Notes under the pieces: model-generated
Told to the model about the DNA's origin: nothing
What the model saw: only the letters and a program-made list of their open reading frames with translations
Databases searched by the model: none
Source: Bavariicoccus seileri WCC 4188
Lineage (GTDB): Bacteria; Bacillota; Bacilli; Lactobacillales; Aerococcaceae
Reading direction: 5' to 3'
DNA length: 64,000 nucleotides
NCBI RefSeq assembly: GCF_000421665.1
Contig: NZ_ATXL01000003.1
Location: 1 to 64,000, forward strand
Program-made: the position numbers and the translations under genes
In this document: piece after piece, positions 1 through 9,172 of the stretch
Position numbering within the stretch: the first letter of the stretch is position 1
How the letters are laid out: every line of letters begins with the position of its first letter

Positions 1-210
1 TTCTTCAGTGTGTTGATTGGGATGTGAGTGGGGCTTTGTACTCTTATTTCTTAAACTATCCCATGTCCCATCATAGTTGTCTCTCCAACGTTTGACTTGC
101 ATCCGATTTGTGTGATATTTGCGTGCAGCCTTGGCATTATTATCATGTTTAACCGCATAATCAACGACTTTCTTTCTGTATCGCATTTCTTCTGTTATAA
201 TATTCTTCAT
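1..210 (-). CDS. Transposase, N-terminal HTH part (partial, runs off left edge)
   Basis: Reading leftwards from the ATG at 210, 70 codons stay open to the window edge. The N-terminus is basic, with a helix-turn-helix-like segment (AVKHDNNAKAARKYHTNR) followed by WRDNYDGTW and LRNKSTKPHSHPNQHTEE. The last segment is typical of the linker in IS3/IS481-type transposases, where a DDE integrase domain follows. An AAAGGAA ribosome site lies about 10 nt ahead of the ATG. The catalytic domain is outside the window, so the IS family and the intactness of the element cannot be judged. The family call comes from motif recognition; the open frame is seen directly. Confidence 0.7.
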   Translation of the reverse strand, partial: MKNIITEEMRYRKKVVDYAVKHDNNAKAARKYHTNRMQVKRWRDNYDGTWDSLRNKSTKPHSHPNQHTEE

Positions 211-245
211 AGGGGAAGCTTTCCTTTCTGTGGTGTGGTAATTAC

Positions 246-254
246 AGTATAGCA
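246..254 (-). promoter_or_regulatory. Extended -10 promoter candidate for the transposase
   Basis: On the minus strand this reads TGCTATACT, an extended -10 (TGn plus TATACT), about 35 bp upstream of the transposase ATG. No good -35 is seen. Two GAAGCTT-centred inverted motifs (about 213-224 and 252-267) flank it. The remaining DNA to 418 is AT-rich, with a small inverted repeat (ACAGG-TAATAT-CCTGT, about 342-358) and no gene. Confidence 0.4.
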
Positions 255-418
255 GAAGCTTCCTCTATTTTTTTATTTTCATGTAACACATGTATTGTAA
301 CCTTACATACTTACAATCAATTTGTCATGATGTGATTAACAACAGGTAATATCCTGTAAGTAACAAAATACAATGGGCTCTACTCACCATCTCATACTTT
401 TCAAATCGAATTTTACGG

Positions 419-2713
419 TTATTTGTAACACTTAATGTATTTAAAGACTAATCTTTGATCTGGTCTGAGAGAATCGTATAGTTTGGTTTGGATGATTGAA
501 ACAGTTTTTTTAACGGTTTGCCTTTCTTCTTCACTAACTGATTTCGGGCCAAATGATTCTTTCATCACGATTGTCATCACTTGTTGTAGGTCGTTATCAC
601 TGATAGTAGTCTCTGTCTTTTCTGAGCTATCTAAGTCCTTAATAACAGCTGCTAATTGATCAACAAAATCTTCTTCTATACCTGTATATCCTGCTAATTT
701 TCCGGTGAATTGGACACTTTTTAATAATTCTTGGAAGTAAACATCTGCTTTTAGAATTCCCCACTTCGTTTGTTTTCTTTTGTATCTTTCAGTTAGAGTA
801 ATCACTACTAATAAGAGGACCGCTAAGAAGATTGCCACAGTTTTAGTGATTGTTTTAGGACCGATCGCTAACCAGCTGATTCTATCTCCTTCTGCCTCAC
901 TGCTATCTTTAGCCAAATCCTCATCAAAGAGGATAGAGTTCTCTTCTGGTGTGACTTCAACTGGGTACCATCCTCTGGTTTCATCATAAAGTTCTACCCA
1001 AGCATGGGCTTGTTCGTCTGATAATATCGCCTCATAATCACCATTGTCTTTACTCAAAAAATCACTCGTATTCGCTCGGTAGCCACTGACATAGCGTGCT
1101 GGGATACCATACAGGCGAAACATTAGTGTTGCAGCAGAGGCGAAGTGTTGGCAATATCCTGCTCTTAAATCAAACAGGAAAGCTTCAGAGACATCACTGC
1201 CAACTGGCATCACACCAGGTGTCAAAGAATAGCGTGCTCTGGTGTGGAGTTTCTGGATGATCTCTCTTTGTATAGCATCTTTATCACCACTAGCTACTAA
1301 TTCTTCATCAATCAAATCAGCAAGTCGAGGAATCATACTTCTATCGACTTCGGTATACCTTTCTTGCACAAAGTTAGCATAACGCCCCTCAACTTCTCTA
1401 AACCAATCGAATTGAGAGAGTTGTTTCAGGTCTTCTTGATAGTTCTCATAAGTATTGTCATTATAGACAGTATAGAGATTTCCACGCTCACCTTGCACTT
1501 GTAACTTGGATAAATAAGGGATAGTTGGCGCTTTTAATAACTTATCCAGTCGTCTTGTCCGCACTGAATTAGCTTGTGGCGTTGCTTCTCCGGCTGCTTC
1601 TTTTTTCGTCTTCAAGGCATCGAATGTCATGTAAAACCGTTCATCAAAACTTTGGTTGTCCCCAAAGTTCAGCATGTAATATTGGAAAGAAGTGTTATCC
1701 GCTCCATAAGTTTCATAAAGTCCATCGAAAAATGCTCGTTCGTCTAGTCGGTCCCATTCGTTACCAATGTAGTCTCCGAAAGATTGGCTCTTCAAGTATA
1801 GCGGTTCATTTGGTTGGGTCGACACACTGACCTCCAACTGGTCTTTCCCATCCGGATAATTATTGCCACGATTGATTGTCCCACTGAGATCACTTTCGTC
1901 CGTTTTTGTTTGATTCAATGAATAACGTCTGACTTCGTTTTCAATACCCATCGGCAAAGCCAATAACTGATCCATTGAGTCGCTTAGGACTGTAGTGAAT
2001 AACGCAAATAGCGCGCAAAACAAGCCAGTCGCTACCACAACACTTTTACCAACCACTTTAAATTTCGACCGGTCTTTCTGTCCCATATGCCTGAGTTTAC
2101 TACTCTTAGCACTGGTCGCAATCATATTGACGATCACTATAAAGGTCAACAAAAAGTAAAAAGGTAGGGTGATTGGGATGCCTAAATAAGGGCCTAAAAA
2201 GCCAACTGTAATAATAATCGCATTGACCAACCACCGCTGGCCAAAATTGACCATCACTTGAAATAAGACCTCAGCAACCACAAGAGCTGCGACCAATACG
2301 ACCCAATTCAAGGACGTTGGAAGTGGTCCTTTGTGTACCACATTATCATATAGGATCAGTGCTTCTTGCCAGCCTCCTCGCCATTGCATGGCTAAATACC
2401 CAAGGCCAGCCACTAATGGGATAGCAGCTATTTTGACCCGGTATACCGTTAATACCCATCTTAAACTACAATAGGCAAACACCAGCCAGTGAATCCGACC
2501 CATATCTAATTCAATCGGAAGTCCTTCTAAAAATAGATCTGTTGGGACGCTCAGTAAGGCATAAATGATACCATAGTAACTCAAGAAAAACAGAACTTGC
2601 GCAAATAACCCTTCATAAATAGGGCTTTTTTGCGTTGGGTCGCTCATTTCTGACACAGAGATGGGCGACTTTTGTGTCGTTGTCTGTTTCTTGAATGGTC
2701 TAAAAAAACTCAT
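419..2713 (-). CDS. Membrane transglutaminase-like protein (TgpA/DUF3488 type)
   Basis: A 764-residue membrane protein. Residues about 30-245 hold several transmembrane helices. An extracellular region follows, then a transglutaminase-core domain at about 490-600 and a last helix near 625-645 with a cytosolic tail. The papain-like catalytic Cys is C521 (RAGYCQHFASA) and the His is H570 (EQAHAWVEL). The usual Asp position reads Glu (WYPVEVTP, E586), as I recall in other Firmicutes members. Genes of this type sit with MoxR ATPases and DUF58 proteins, as here: its ATG overlaps the end of the DUF58 gene by 4 nt. Substrate and reaction are unknown; a cell-envelope role is inferred from topology. 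Confidence 0.85.
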   Translation of the reverse strand: MSFFRPFKKQTTTQKSPISVSEMSDPTQKSPIYEGLFAQVLFFLSYYGIIYALLSVPTDLFLEGLPIELDMGRIHWLVFAYCSLRWVLTVYRVKIAAIPLVAGLGYLAMQWRGGWQEALILYDNVVHKGPLPTSLNWVVLVAALVVAEVLFQVMVNFGQRWLVNAIIITVGFLGPYLGIPITLPFYFLLTFIVIVNMIATSAKSSKLRHMGQKDRSKFKVVGKSVVVATGLFCALFALFTTVLSDSMDQLLALPMGIENEVRRYSLNQTKTDESDLSGTINRGNNYPDGKDQLEVSVSTQPNEPLYLKSQSFGDYIGNEWDRLDERAFFDGLYETYGADNTSFQYYMLNFGDNQSFDERFYMTFDALKTKKEAAGEATPQANSVRTRRLDKLLKAPTIPYLSKLQVQGERGNLYTVYNDNTYENYQEDLKQLSQFDWFREVEGRYANFVQERYTEVDRSMIPRLADLIDEELVASGDKDAIQREIIQKLHTRARYSLTPGVMPVGSDVSEAFLFDLRAGYCQHFASAATLMFRLYGIPARYVSGYRANTSDFLSKDNGDYEAILSDEQAHAWVELYDETRGWYPVEVTPEENSILFDEDLAKDSSEAEGDRISWLAIGPKTITKTVAIFLAVLLLVVITLTERYKRKQTKWGILKADVYFQELLKSVQFTGKLAGYTGIEEDFVDQLAAVIKDLDSSEKTETTISDNDLQQVMTIVMKESFGPKSVSEEERQTVKKTVSIIQTKLYDSLRPDQRLVFKYIKCYK

Positions 2714-3837
2714 AGTCTTAGTGGCCTTCCCACAAGTTCAGCGTAAAGCTTTGATGCCTCGAACTGATACAGCAACTGGTGATTTTCATATAGTCTCAAC
2801 TGGCGGTCGATAGTGATTAAAATCTTATCATCGCTCCTACTATCTACTGGGTCAAAACCAGGATCATGTCGACTAGTCTGTTGACTGTCTGCTTGCCTTC
2901 CTTCTTTATCGGTATCGATTGATGCCATCTCATGGATAACTTCTTGTAAAAAAGAATCATAATAAAAGGGAGACTTGATTGGAATTGTAAGCTCCCAATC
3001 ATTCCTTTTATTTACCAACTGAAGTTGTTCCACTAACTCCTCTTGGGTCAGTGCTGAGACTAGGCTAGCAACTAGTACTAAAAAAGCATCTTTTTCTTTT
3101 AATGACTGTGACAGTGGTGGTGTGAGATCAACTCTGATAGACACTTGTTCCTCTTTTTGTTCACTGTAGACCTTGCTCAACAGTTCGTCATTCCGAGCAC
3201 TTAACTTCCAGTGAATCGTCTTCAGGTGGTCACCAGCTTCGTATTGTCTCACTTGAAATACGTTAGGCGGTGTTGCCCCTCTTAAATCGACCTCTTGCCC
3301 TTTGCTTCCTGCTTGTTGAAGCAATAATAGCGCTAGATCTGCTTTTAGAACTGGTGGAATAACAATTTGTTTTTGGCTGATAGCGAGACGTTTACGCCGC
3401 TTGAATAATTTTAAATAGTCAAAACACTCGATTTCGGTTACTAGAATCTCGATTTCACCACTATAAGTCGAATCTGTCCCAAGAGCAATAGTTGCCTCGC
3501 CTAGACCATCCACAAAGCCATGAAACTTCTTGGTTACTACTTTCTTGTTAGGATCCAATCGATTATAGAAAGATACCGTTATCTGGTAGTAAGGAATAGG
3601 GAGACGTTGTCGATTCGTCAACCGAATTCTAGCAATAGCAGTGTGTTCTTTGACGATGATAGGATCGTCTAGATCAATCTCTATTTCCAGATACTTAGCC
3701 ATTTGTAAGGCATATAGATAAGAAATAAATAACAAGACGAACAAAACGATAGCTAAGACCATGAATTCAGCTGAATGGTATCTACCAGAAAGGTAGAAAC
3801 TCAAGACAAGTGTCAGGAGATAGCCAAACTTTCTCAT
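2710..3837 (-). CDS. DUF58 domain protein
   Basis: A 375-residue protein with two N-terminal membrane helices (about 4-20 and 24-45), a beta-rich middle region, and the DUF58 signature around residues 190-225 (GDHLKTIHWKLSARNDEL). DUF58 proteins are partners of MoxR AAA+ ATPases and resemble von Willebrand factor A-type folds; their biochemical role is not settled. The start has GAGGCG 6-7 nt upstream. It overlaps the MoxR gene stop by 4 nt and the transglutaminase start by 4 nt, so the three genes are translationally coupled. The C-terminal 40 residues are hydrophilic and less conserved in appearance. Confidence 0.85.
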   Translation of the reverse strand: MRKFGYLLTLVLSFYLSGRYHSAEFMVLAIVLFVLLFISYLYALQMAKYLEIEIDLDDPIIVKEHTAIARIRLTNRQRLPIPYYQITVSFYNRLDPNKKVVTKKFHGFVDGLGEATIALGTDSTYSGEIEILVTEIECFDYLKLFKRRKRLAISQKQIVIPPVLKADLALLLLQQAGSKGQEVDLRGATPPNVFQVRQYEAGDHLKTIHWKLSARNDELLSKVYSEQKEEQVSIRVDLTPPLSQSLKEKDAFLVLVASLVSALTQEELVEQLQLVNKRNDWELTIPIKSPFYYDSFLQEVIHEMASIDTDKEGRQADSQQTSRHDPGFDPVDSRSDDKILITIDRQLRLYENHQLLYQFEASKLYAELVGRPLRL

Positions 3838-4781
3838 GTCATTCGCCTCAAGGCTGGCTTAGGGATATCTGCCAAAATGCGTTGAAGGACCCCTTTTTTG
3901 CTGATACCTTCCATTTGAGCTTTATGACTCAGTACCACGCGGTGGGATACAATCGGAATAAAGTGATCGACGACATCGGATGGTTGAACGAATTCAAAGC
4001 CATTTAGCCAGGCAACAGCACGGGTAAACTTGACTAAGGCGATGGTTGCTCTAGGACTTGCACCTAATTCGATTAACGGATGGTTTCGAGTCTTACCAAC
4101 TAATTCGACGATATATTGGTAAATAGCATCATGAATAAATAAGTCATTGATCTCTTCTTGAATGTTTTCTAGCTCCTCGGTTGATACAATCGGTCGTAGT
4201 TGATCCGTCCGCTTGCCTACAGAAACTTGCTTAGCTAATAATATCTCACTATGCGGATCTGGATAACCCATGCTCAGAGAAATCAAGAACCGATCCATTT
4301 GGGCAGGTGGCAGTAACTGTGTCCCGGCTGTTCCTGTCGGGTTCTGCGTTGCAATAACATGAAACGGTCGTGGTAGGGGTCTCGTCTCACCATCTACCGT
4401 CACTTGTTTTTCTTCCATCACTTCAAGCAGAGCAGACTGTGTCTTTGGAGAGGTTCGGTTGATTTCATCCGCTAACAACAGATTACAAAATACGGCACCA
4501 GGTTGATAAACAAAACGGCCTTCTTCTTTCTGATAAATCGAAAAACCTGTTAAATCTGACGGAAGCACATCTGGTGTAAACTGGACTCTGTTCCACTCCA
4601 TCCCAAAAACTTTTGATAAAGCAAGCGCCATCGTAGTCTTCCCAACTCCTGGTATATCTTCTAAAAGAACATTACCACCGGCTAAAAATGCTGCAATTAC
4701 TTCAAATACAAATTGTTGCTTTCCTAAAATAACTTCATTGACCTTATCAATCAATTGCCATATTTTTTGATCACTTCTCAT
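3834..4781 (-). CDS. MoxR-family AAA+ ATPase
   Basis: A chaperone-like AAA+ ATPase of 315 residues. Walker A is GVGKTT at about 45-50 and Walker B is LLLADEINR, followed by the sensor region around HVIATQNPTG. The family is thought to act with VWA/DUF58 partners in maturing complexes or metal centres. The longest ORF begins 30 nt earlier, but that Met has no ribosome site. The internal Met at 4781 has GGGAGG at ideal spacing and starts MRSDQKIW, as family members do, so it is preferred. It is the first gene of a three-gene operon with DUF58 and the transglutaminase. Confidence 0.9.
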   Translation of the reverse strand: MRSDQKIWQLIDKVNEVILGKQQFVFEVIAAFLAGGNVLLEDIPGVGKTTMALALSKVFGMEWNRVQFTPDVLPSDLTGFSIYQKEEGRFVYQPGAVFCNLLLADEINRTSPKTQSALLEVMEEKQVTVDGETRPLPRPFHVIATQNPTGTAGTQLLPPAQMDRFLISLSMGYPDPHSEILLAKQVSVGKRTDQLRPIVSTEELENIQEEINDLFIHDAIYQYIVELVGKTRNHPLIELGASPRATIALVKFTRAVAWLNGFEFVQPSDVVDHFIPIVSHRVVLSHKAQMEGISKKGVLQRILADIPKPALRRMT

Positions 4782-4989
4782 GACGTGCCTCCCAAGGGGT
4801 CTTTGGTTCATATAAGGGACAGGTTAGTCTTTCAAATCATATTTTTTCATCTATTAAACAAATGAATCTAAACACATCTTTCAGACCAAACAATTTTTAA
4901 ACAGGTCTATTAGACGGTCTCGTTTCAGTAGTAGGCAATCATGTCTCACGACTACAAGCTAAATTAAAGTAAGTTTGTGTCTTATTTTA

Positions 4990-5019
4990 ATGATAGAGTA
5001 ATGGTTTAGTTCTTGTCAA
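4990..5019 (-). promoter_or_regulatory. SigA-type promoter for moxR operon
   Basis: The minus strand shows TTGACA, an 18-bp spacer and TATCAT, about 210 bp upstream of the MoxR start. Apart from this promoter, the 339-bp gap 4782-5120 holds only the terminator at 5051-5091. No gene is seen in it. Confidence 0.6.
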
Positions 5020-5050
5020 TTCACTGAACCGGTAACAAGTAACGATAACA

Positions 5051-5091
5051 TTAAAAAAGAGTAACAATTCCCATTTCGGAAATCATTACTC
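5051..5091 (-). terminator. Rho-independent terminator after the thrS operon
   Basis: On the minus strand an imperfect stem (GAGTAA paired with TTACTC, inner ATTTCC/GGAAT-type pairing) is followed by TCTTTTTTAA. It lies 30 nt beyond the stop of the 5121 gene and should end the thrS transcript. Confidence 0.65.
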
Positions 5092-5120
5092 CCTAAACTG
5101 ATTTACTACAATCAACTTAT

Positions 5121-5957
5121 TTATTGTCCTTCAGCGCTCCCGCTTACCAGATAAGCAGGTATCAATTGGTCTGAGCCCGTATCTATCAAGTACCGGTAAT
5201 AAGCCGAGGTGATGTCACCCTCGACCTCTCCCACATGGACGAACCAAACGATCTCTTGATTCGGTTCTAATGCCGTTGGATCAAAGAAGACTGATAGTTG
5301 ATCAACATTTTTATCCAAAACCATAGCTTGGAAAGTATATTGATTGTTCAAAATCAATTGACTACTCTTCAATTGTTCTCCATATGGAGGTTCATTATTT
5401 GCCCGTTCAACTAATGGAGTTGTCACCTTGGTCCCCACAATAGTCGCCGGGAAGGTCAAACCAGATTCGTCATCACTCACTGTCGTTTTAAAGTAAACAA
5501 CCTCATTCACCGTAAGAGATGACCCATCACTAGCTTTTCCGGCTATATCACCACGCATTGGGAAATACTCTTTGATTGAGATACGTTGGGCATTTGACCC
5601 ATTGAAAATCCCTTCAAAACTCTTTAAATCTGCCGCATAATCGTTGCTGACAAGTGCACTAGCTTTATCGGTGTCTTTACTATCAGCCTGATCATTAGCT
5701 TGATCATCAGCTTGATCATCAGCTTGATCATCAGCTTGATCATCAGCTTTATTATTAGCAGTTTCATTAGTCTGTGATGTAGATTGTGATGCTTCACCTT
5801 CAATAGCTGACGACTGTGCTTGTGCTGGTAATAGCCAGTATTGCCGTAGCAACCCTACTACTAGTAAGGCTGTCAATATCCCAATCACAACGACTTGAAA
5901 ATCTACAGCATCAAACTGAAACCCGTCACTATCTTTGCGCCATTTACTCACTCGCAC
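5121..5957 (-). CDS. Membrane-anchored low-complexity protein of unknown function
   Basis: A protein of 278 residues that I do not recognise. It has a cytosolic stub, one transmembrane helix at about 22-45, then a Ser/Asp/Gln-rich linker containing tandem ADDQ repeats, then a probable beta-rich extracellular domain (about 100-278). The overall plan matches the neighbour upstream (5944-6633), so the two look like paralogous or partner surface proteins. The longest frame starts with GTG at 5957; a second in-frame GTG at 5951 is better spaced from the GGGGGTGA ribosome site. It overlaps the upstream gene and is co-transcribed with thrS. Confidence 0.75.
   Translation of the reverse strand: MRVSKWRKDSDGFQFDAVDFQVVVIGILTALLVVGLLRQYWLLPAQAQSSAIEGEASQSTSQTNETANNKADDQADDQADDQADDQANDQADSKDTDKASALVSNDYAADLKSFEGIFNGSNAQRISIKEYFPMRGDIAGKASDGSSLTVNEVVYFKTTVSDDESGLTFPATIVGTKVTTPLVERANNEPPYGEQLKSSQLILNNQYTFQAMVLDKNVDQLSVFFDPTALEPNQEIVWFVHVGEVEGDITSAYYRYLIDTGSDQLIPAYLVSGSAEGQ
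5686..5745 (-). repeat. 12-bp coding tandem repeat (ADDQ linker)
   Basis: Five copies of a 12-bp unit (GCTTGATCATCA on the plus strand, the first copy slightly diverged) encode the ADDQ/ANDQ repeats of the extracellular linker. Near-identity between copies suggests recent slippage and probable length variation between strains. Confidence 0.9.
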
Positions 5958-6633
5958 TCACCCCCGCTCTTAGAATCAGTGGTTGTGCAAGTGGTGCTTG
6001 ATCTTTGCCTAATGGACTCGGGAACGCGATTAAGAGGTAAGCTACCGTGAAATCTGTAGCCCAGTCACTTTTAGAAGCAAAGGTGACTGACTTCCCGCTA
6101 GTCAATTCGATTGGACCATCCGTACTAAACGTCAGCTTAGCTGGTTCCACACGATTATAATCGACCGTGACAGCTTTGGGATCAATCGTGATACCCTCAT
6201 CTCCAAGTTTATCACTAGCTGTCACTGTATAGACTGTCACGACAGCTTCATTGTCGAAGGTCAATTCATCCACAGAAACGCTATAAAAATCATTCGAGCC
6301 ACTCGCATCTGGCTTGACCGTTTTTACTTGGTCCTGATTCAAACTAGCAATCATATCCTCCACTGCTTTTGCATCAGTATCTTCTGTCTCTTTATCGGTC
6401 GCCTTATCATCACTAGCTGAGTCAGCGTTAGAATCACTCGCTTTATCAGTTGCATCACTTTTTTTGCCATCATTATTCTCTTGATCTGATTGTGCCTGTT
6501 TAGTCTCTTGGGATGACTTCCCAGAAGGCCAGTTACCTGTTGCAGCAACACCAGCAAGATAGCCAACGGTCAATATCAGTAGGGTTCCTAAAAACAGCGC
6601 CAAGTAACGCCTCTTATGTTCTAATAACTGCAT
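5944..6633 (-). CDS. Membrane-anchored low-complexity protein of unknown function
   Basis: A 229-residue protein with an N-terminal signal-anchor (about 9-30), a Lys/Asp/Ser-rich linker (about 35-95) and a C-terminal beta-rich domain exposed outside the cell. I do not recognise a named family. It starts 18 nt after the thrS stop with an AGGAGGGG ribosome site, so it is read from the thrS transcript. Its architecture parallels the following gene, with which it overlaps by 14 nt. A cell-surface or envelope role is inferred only from topology. Confidence 0.75.
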   Translation of the reverse strand: MQLLEHKRRYLALFLGTLLILTVGYLAGVAATGNWPSGKSSQETKQAQSDQENNDGKKSDATDKASDSNADSASDDKATDKETEDTDAKAVEDMIASLNQDQVKTVKPDASGSNDFYSVSVDELTFDNEAVVTVYTVTASDKLGDEGITIDPKAVTVDYNRVEPAKLTFSTDGPIELTSGKSVTFASKSDWATDFTVAYLLIAFPSPLGKDQAPLAQPLILRAGVSASE

Positions 6634-6651
6634 AAGCCCCTCCTAGCTTCA

Positions 6652-8598
6652 TTATGCCTCTGGGCGGCTCTTACGAGCTACATCAGCTAATATACTTTTA
6701 ACGAACTCTGCTTGGCTGACCGATTGTGTCTCTTTTGACCCATACTTTCTAACTGTAACAGTATCGTCAGAAACTTCTTGGTCTCCAATTACAAGTTGGT
6801 ATGGCACTTTCTCTGTTTGTGCTTGACGGATCTTATAACCCATTTTCTCATTGCGGTCATCAACGGTTACCCGTATGCCATAACGGTGCAATTCATCCTT
6901 AAACGCATTGGCTACTTCTAAATGATGGTCTAGACTAACCGGAATAACCACTGCTTGGACTGGGGCTAACCAAGTTGGGAATGCTCCTTTATACTCTTCG
7001 ATTAAGTAGGCCATGAACCGTTCCATCGTTGATACGACACCACGGTGAATCATCACAGCCCGGTGATTATTTTCTCCATCTTCACCGACGTAAGTAATAT
7101 CGAAACGTTCTGGTAACAAAAAGTCCAGTTGAATGGTCGACATCGTTTCTTCAACCCCAATTGCGGTTTTAAACTGAACATCTAATTTAGGACCATAGAA
7201 TGCTGCTTCACCTATTGCTTCAAAATACTCCAACCCTAACTCATCCATAGCTTCTTTTAACATTGACTCTGCCCTATTCCACATGTCATCATCATCAAAG
7301 TATTTATGTTTATCTGCAGGATCACGGTAGCTTAAACGGAAACGATAGTCCTTAATATTGAAGTCTTTGTAAACTTCCTTCGTCAAGTCGAGTACCCGTT
7401 TGAATTCATCTTTGATTTGGTCTAAACGCAAGAAGATATGTGAGTCATTCAAAGTCATTTCACGAACCCGTTGTAACCCTGATAAGGCGCCACTCTTTTC
7501 ATAACGGTGCATCATACCAAGCTCAGCGATACGGATTGGTAATTCTTTATAAGAATGGATGTGGTTTTTATAAACCATGATATGGTGCGGACAGTTCATT
7601 GGACGTAGAACCAATTGTTCGCCATCTCCCATATCCATCGGTGGGAACATATCTTCTTTATAGTGATCCCAGTGTCCACTTCTCTTATAAAACTCAACAT
7701 CAGCCATGATTGGAGTATAAACATGCTCATAACCCAATTCGACTTCTTTATCGACGATATAACGTTCAATAATCCGACGAACCGTTGCACCTTTTGGTAG
7801 CCAGAATGGCAACCCAGACCCAACTTCCTTGCTCGTCATGAAGAGATCCAATTCTTTCCCGATCTTCCGATGATCGCGTTCTTTGGCTTCTTCGCGACGT
7901 TTCAAATCTGCTTTTAAGTCTTTCTTGTCAAAAAAGGCAGTCCCATAAACCCTTTGCATCATCTTATTATCGGAATTACCACGCCAGTAAGCACCAGCTA
8001 ACGATAACAACTTGAAGACTTGAATACGACCAGTAGATGGTACATGGACACCTCGACAAAGATCAGCAAAATCCCCTTGTTCATAAATCGTGATTAAGTC
8101 GCCTTCAGGGATATCATTGATCAATTCTACCTTATACGGATCATCTTTGAAGCGTTCCAAAGCGTCTGCACGTGAAATTTCGTGACGAACGATTGGTAGG
8201 TTTTGTTTCACGATATTGTGCATTTCTTCCTCAACGGCAGGAATTTGTTCTTCTGTTAATTGGGGATCCATGTCAGTATCATAGTAAAATCCATCACTGA
8301 TGGCAGGTCCAACTCCAAGATGGATTTGTGGAAATAAATGCTTTAAAGCATGTGCCATCAAATGGGCTGTTGAATGCCTTAAAATACTGAGTGCTTCAGG
8401 ATCATCTGGTGTTATGATGGCAAGCTCTCCATCTTCCGTTAACGGACGATCGAAATCGACCAATTCTCCATTAAACTTCCCGGCTAATCCTTTTTTTCCC
8501 AAACTCTTGCTGATATCTGCTGCTACTTCTTTTACTTTTATTCCGGATTCATAGATCCGTTCATTACCATCTGGTAATTTGATTTTTAGTTGACTCAT
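6652..8598 (-). CDS. thrS: Threonyl-tRNA synthetase
   Basis: A class II aminoacyl-tRNA synthetase that charges tRNA-Thr in the cytosol. Its 648 residues are the usual length. The TGS domain occupies about 1-61. The editing domain follows, with [11 protein letters not shown] (HxxxH) near residue 76 and the later Cys/His of [10 protein letters not shown]. The class II catalytic core (motif 2 region RPMNCPHH, motif 3 near [13 protein letters not shown]) comes next, and the anticodon-binding domain is at the C-terminus from about 545. The GGGAGGG ribosome site supports the start. Expression is controlled by the T-box leader directly upstream. Confidence 0.98.
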   Translation of the reverse strand: MSQLKIKLPDGNERIYESGIKVKEVAADISKSLGKKGLAGKFNGELVDFDRPLTEDGELAIITPDDPEALSILRHSTAHLMAHALKHLFPQIHLGVGPAISDGFYYDTDMDPQLTEEQIPAVEEEMHNIVKQNLPIVRHEISRADALERFKDDPYKVELINDIPEGDLITIYEQGDFADLCRGVHVPSTGRIQVFKLLSLAGAYWRGNSDNKMMQRVYGTAFFDKKDLKADLKRREEAKERDHRKIGKELDLFMTSKEVGSGLPFWLPKGATVRRIIERYIVDKEVELGYEHVYTPIMADVEFYKRSGHWDHYKEDMFPPMDMGDGEQLVLRPMNCPHHIMVYKNHIHSYKELPIRIAELGMMHRYEKSGALSGLQRVREMTLNDSHIFLRLDQIKDEFKRVLDLTKEVYKDFNIKDYRFRLSYRDPADKHKYFDDDDMWNRAESMLKEAMDELGLEYFEAIGEAAFYGPKLDVQFKTAIGVEETMSTIQLDFLLPERFDITYVGEDGENNHRAVMIHRGVVSTMERFMAYLIEEYKGAFPTWLAPVQAVVIPVSLDHHLEVANAFKDELHRYGIRVTVDDRNEKMGYKIRQAQTEKVPYQLVIGDQEVSDDTVTVRKYGSKETQSVSQAEFVKSILADVARKSRPEA

Positions 8599-8794
8599 TC
8601 GTCAAACCCTCCCTAACTATTTCACACTATTCGTCACTATTTTCAGCGACACATTTTGCCAGACAACCGATCGATTACTACTGATTTAGAGGATTTATGA
8701 CACAAAGACTATAAAGAATGATAATGGCCGTCTTATAATGGTCTATTGCCTGATTATAATGGTCTTTGCTGATAAAATAAGAAAACACAGACAT

Positions 8795-9105
8795 AAAAAA
8801 AGTCCCATACCAATGCAAAAGCATCAGTATGGGACGTGATAATCTGTCATCACGTGGTTCCACCCAACGTTTGATTTCTGCTAGACTCAACCCCTCATAA
8901 GGCTAAAGTAATGGCTAGTCTATCAGAATTCCTCTGATCTATAACGGTGATAGCCGCATCTCTTTACTGACAATCTCCCATCAATACAGGCAGATTTGCT
9001 TTCTAGATATGTCGATCAACAGTGGTCTAACATTATGGCTAGTGAGATTTTGCACCACCCAATCTCTCGCTAAAACTAGTTACATAACATAGGTGTCTGT
9101 CAATA
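8795..9105 (-). promoter_or_regulatory. T-box riboswitch (thrS leader)
   Basis: The minus-strand leader carries the T-box core TGGGTGGAACCACG (8853-8866). This is followed by a strong terminator: GTCCCATAC pairs with GTATGGGAC, then seven T (8795-8835). Near its 5' end AGCGAGAGATTGGGTGGTGC resembles the base of Stem I. Uncharged tRNA-Thr binding should favour the antiterminator and read-through into thrS. Two ACC (Thr) triplets are candidate specifiers, at 9024-9026 and 8946-8948; I cannot decide between them without folding. Confidence 0.93.
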
Positions 9106-9112
9106 TGGCGTA

Positions 9113-9141
9113 ATCATAACGCACTTATATCACTTTGTCAA
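9113..9141 (-). promoter_or_regulatory. thrS promoter
   Basis: The minus strand reads TTGACA, exactly 17 bp, then TATGAT, placing the transcript start close to 9105, just ahead of the T-box Stem I. It lies between the dnaI stop and the leader, so thrS is separate from the replication operon. Confidence 0.75.
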
Positions 9142-9172
9142 AAAAATCTGTTAAAAAACGCCAACAATCCTA

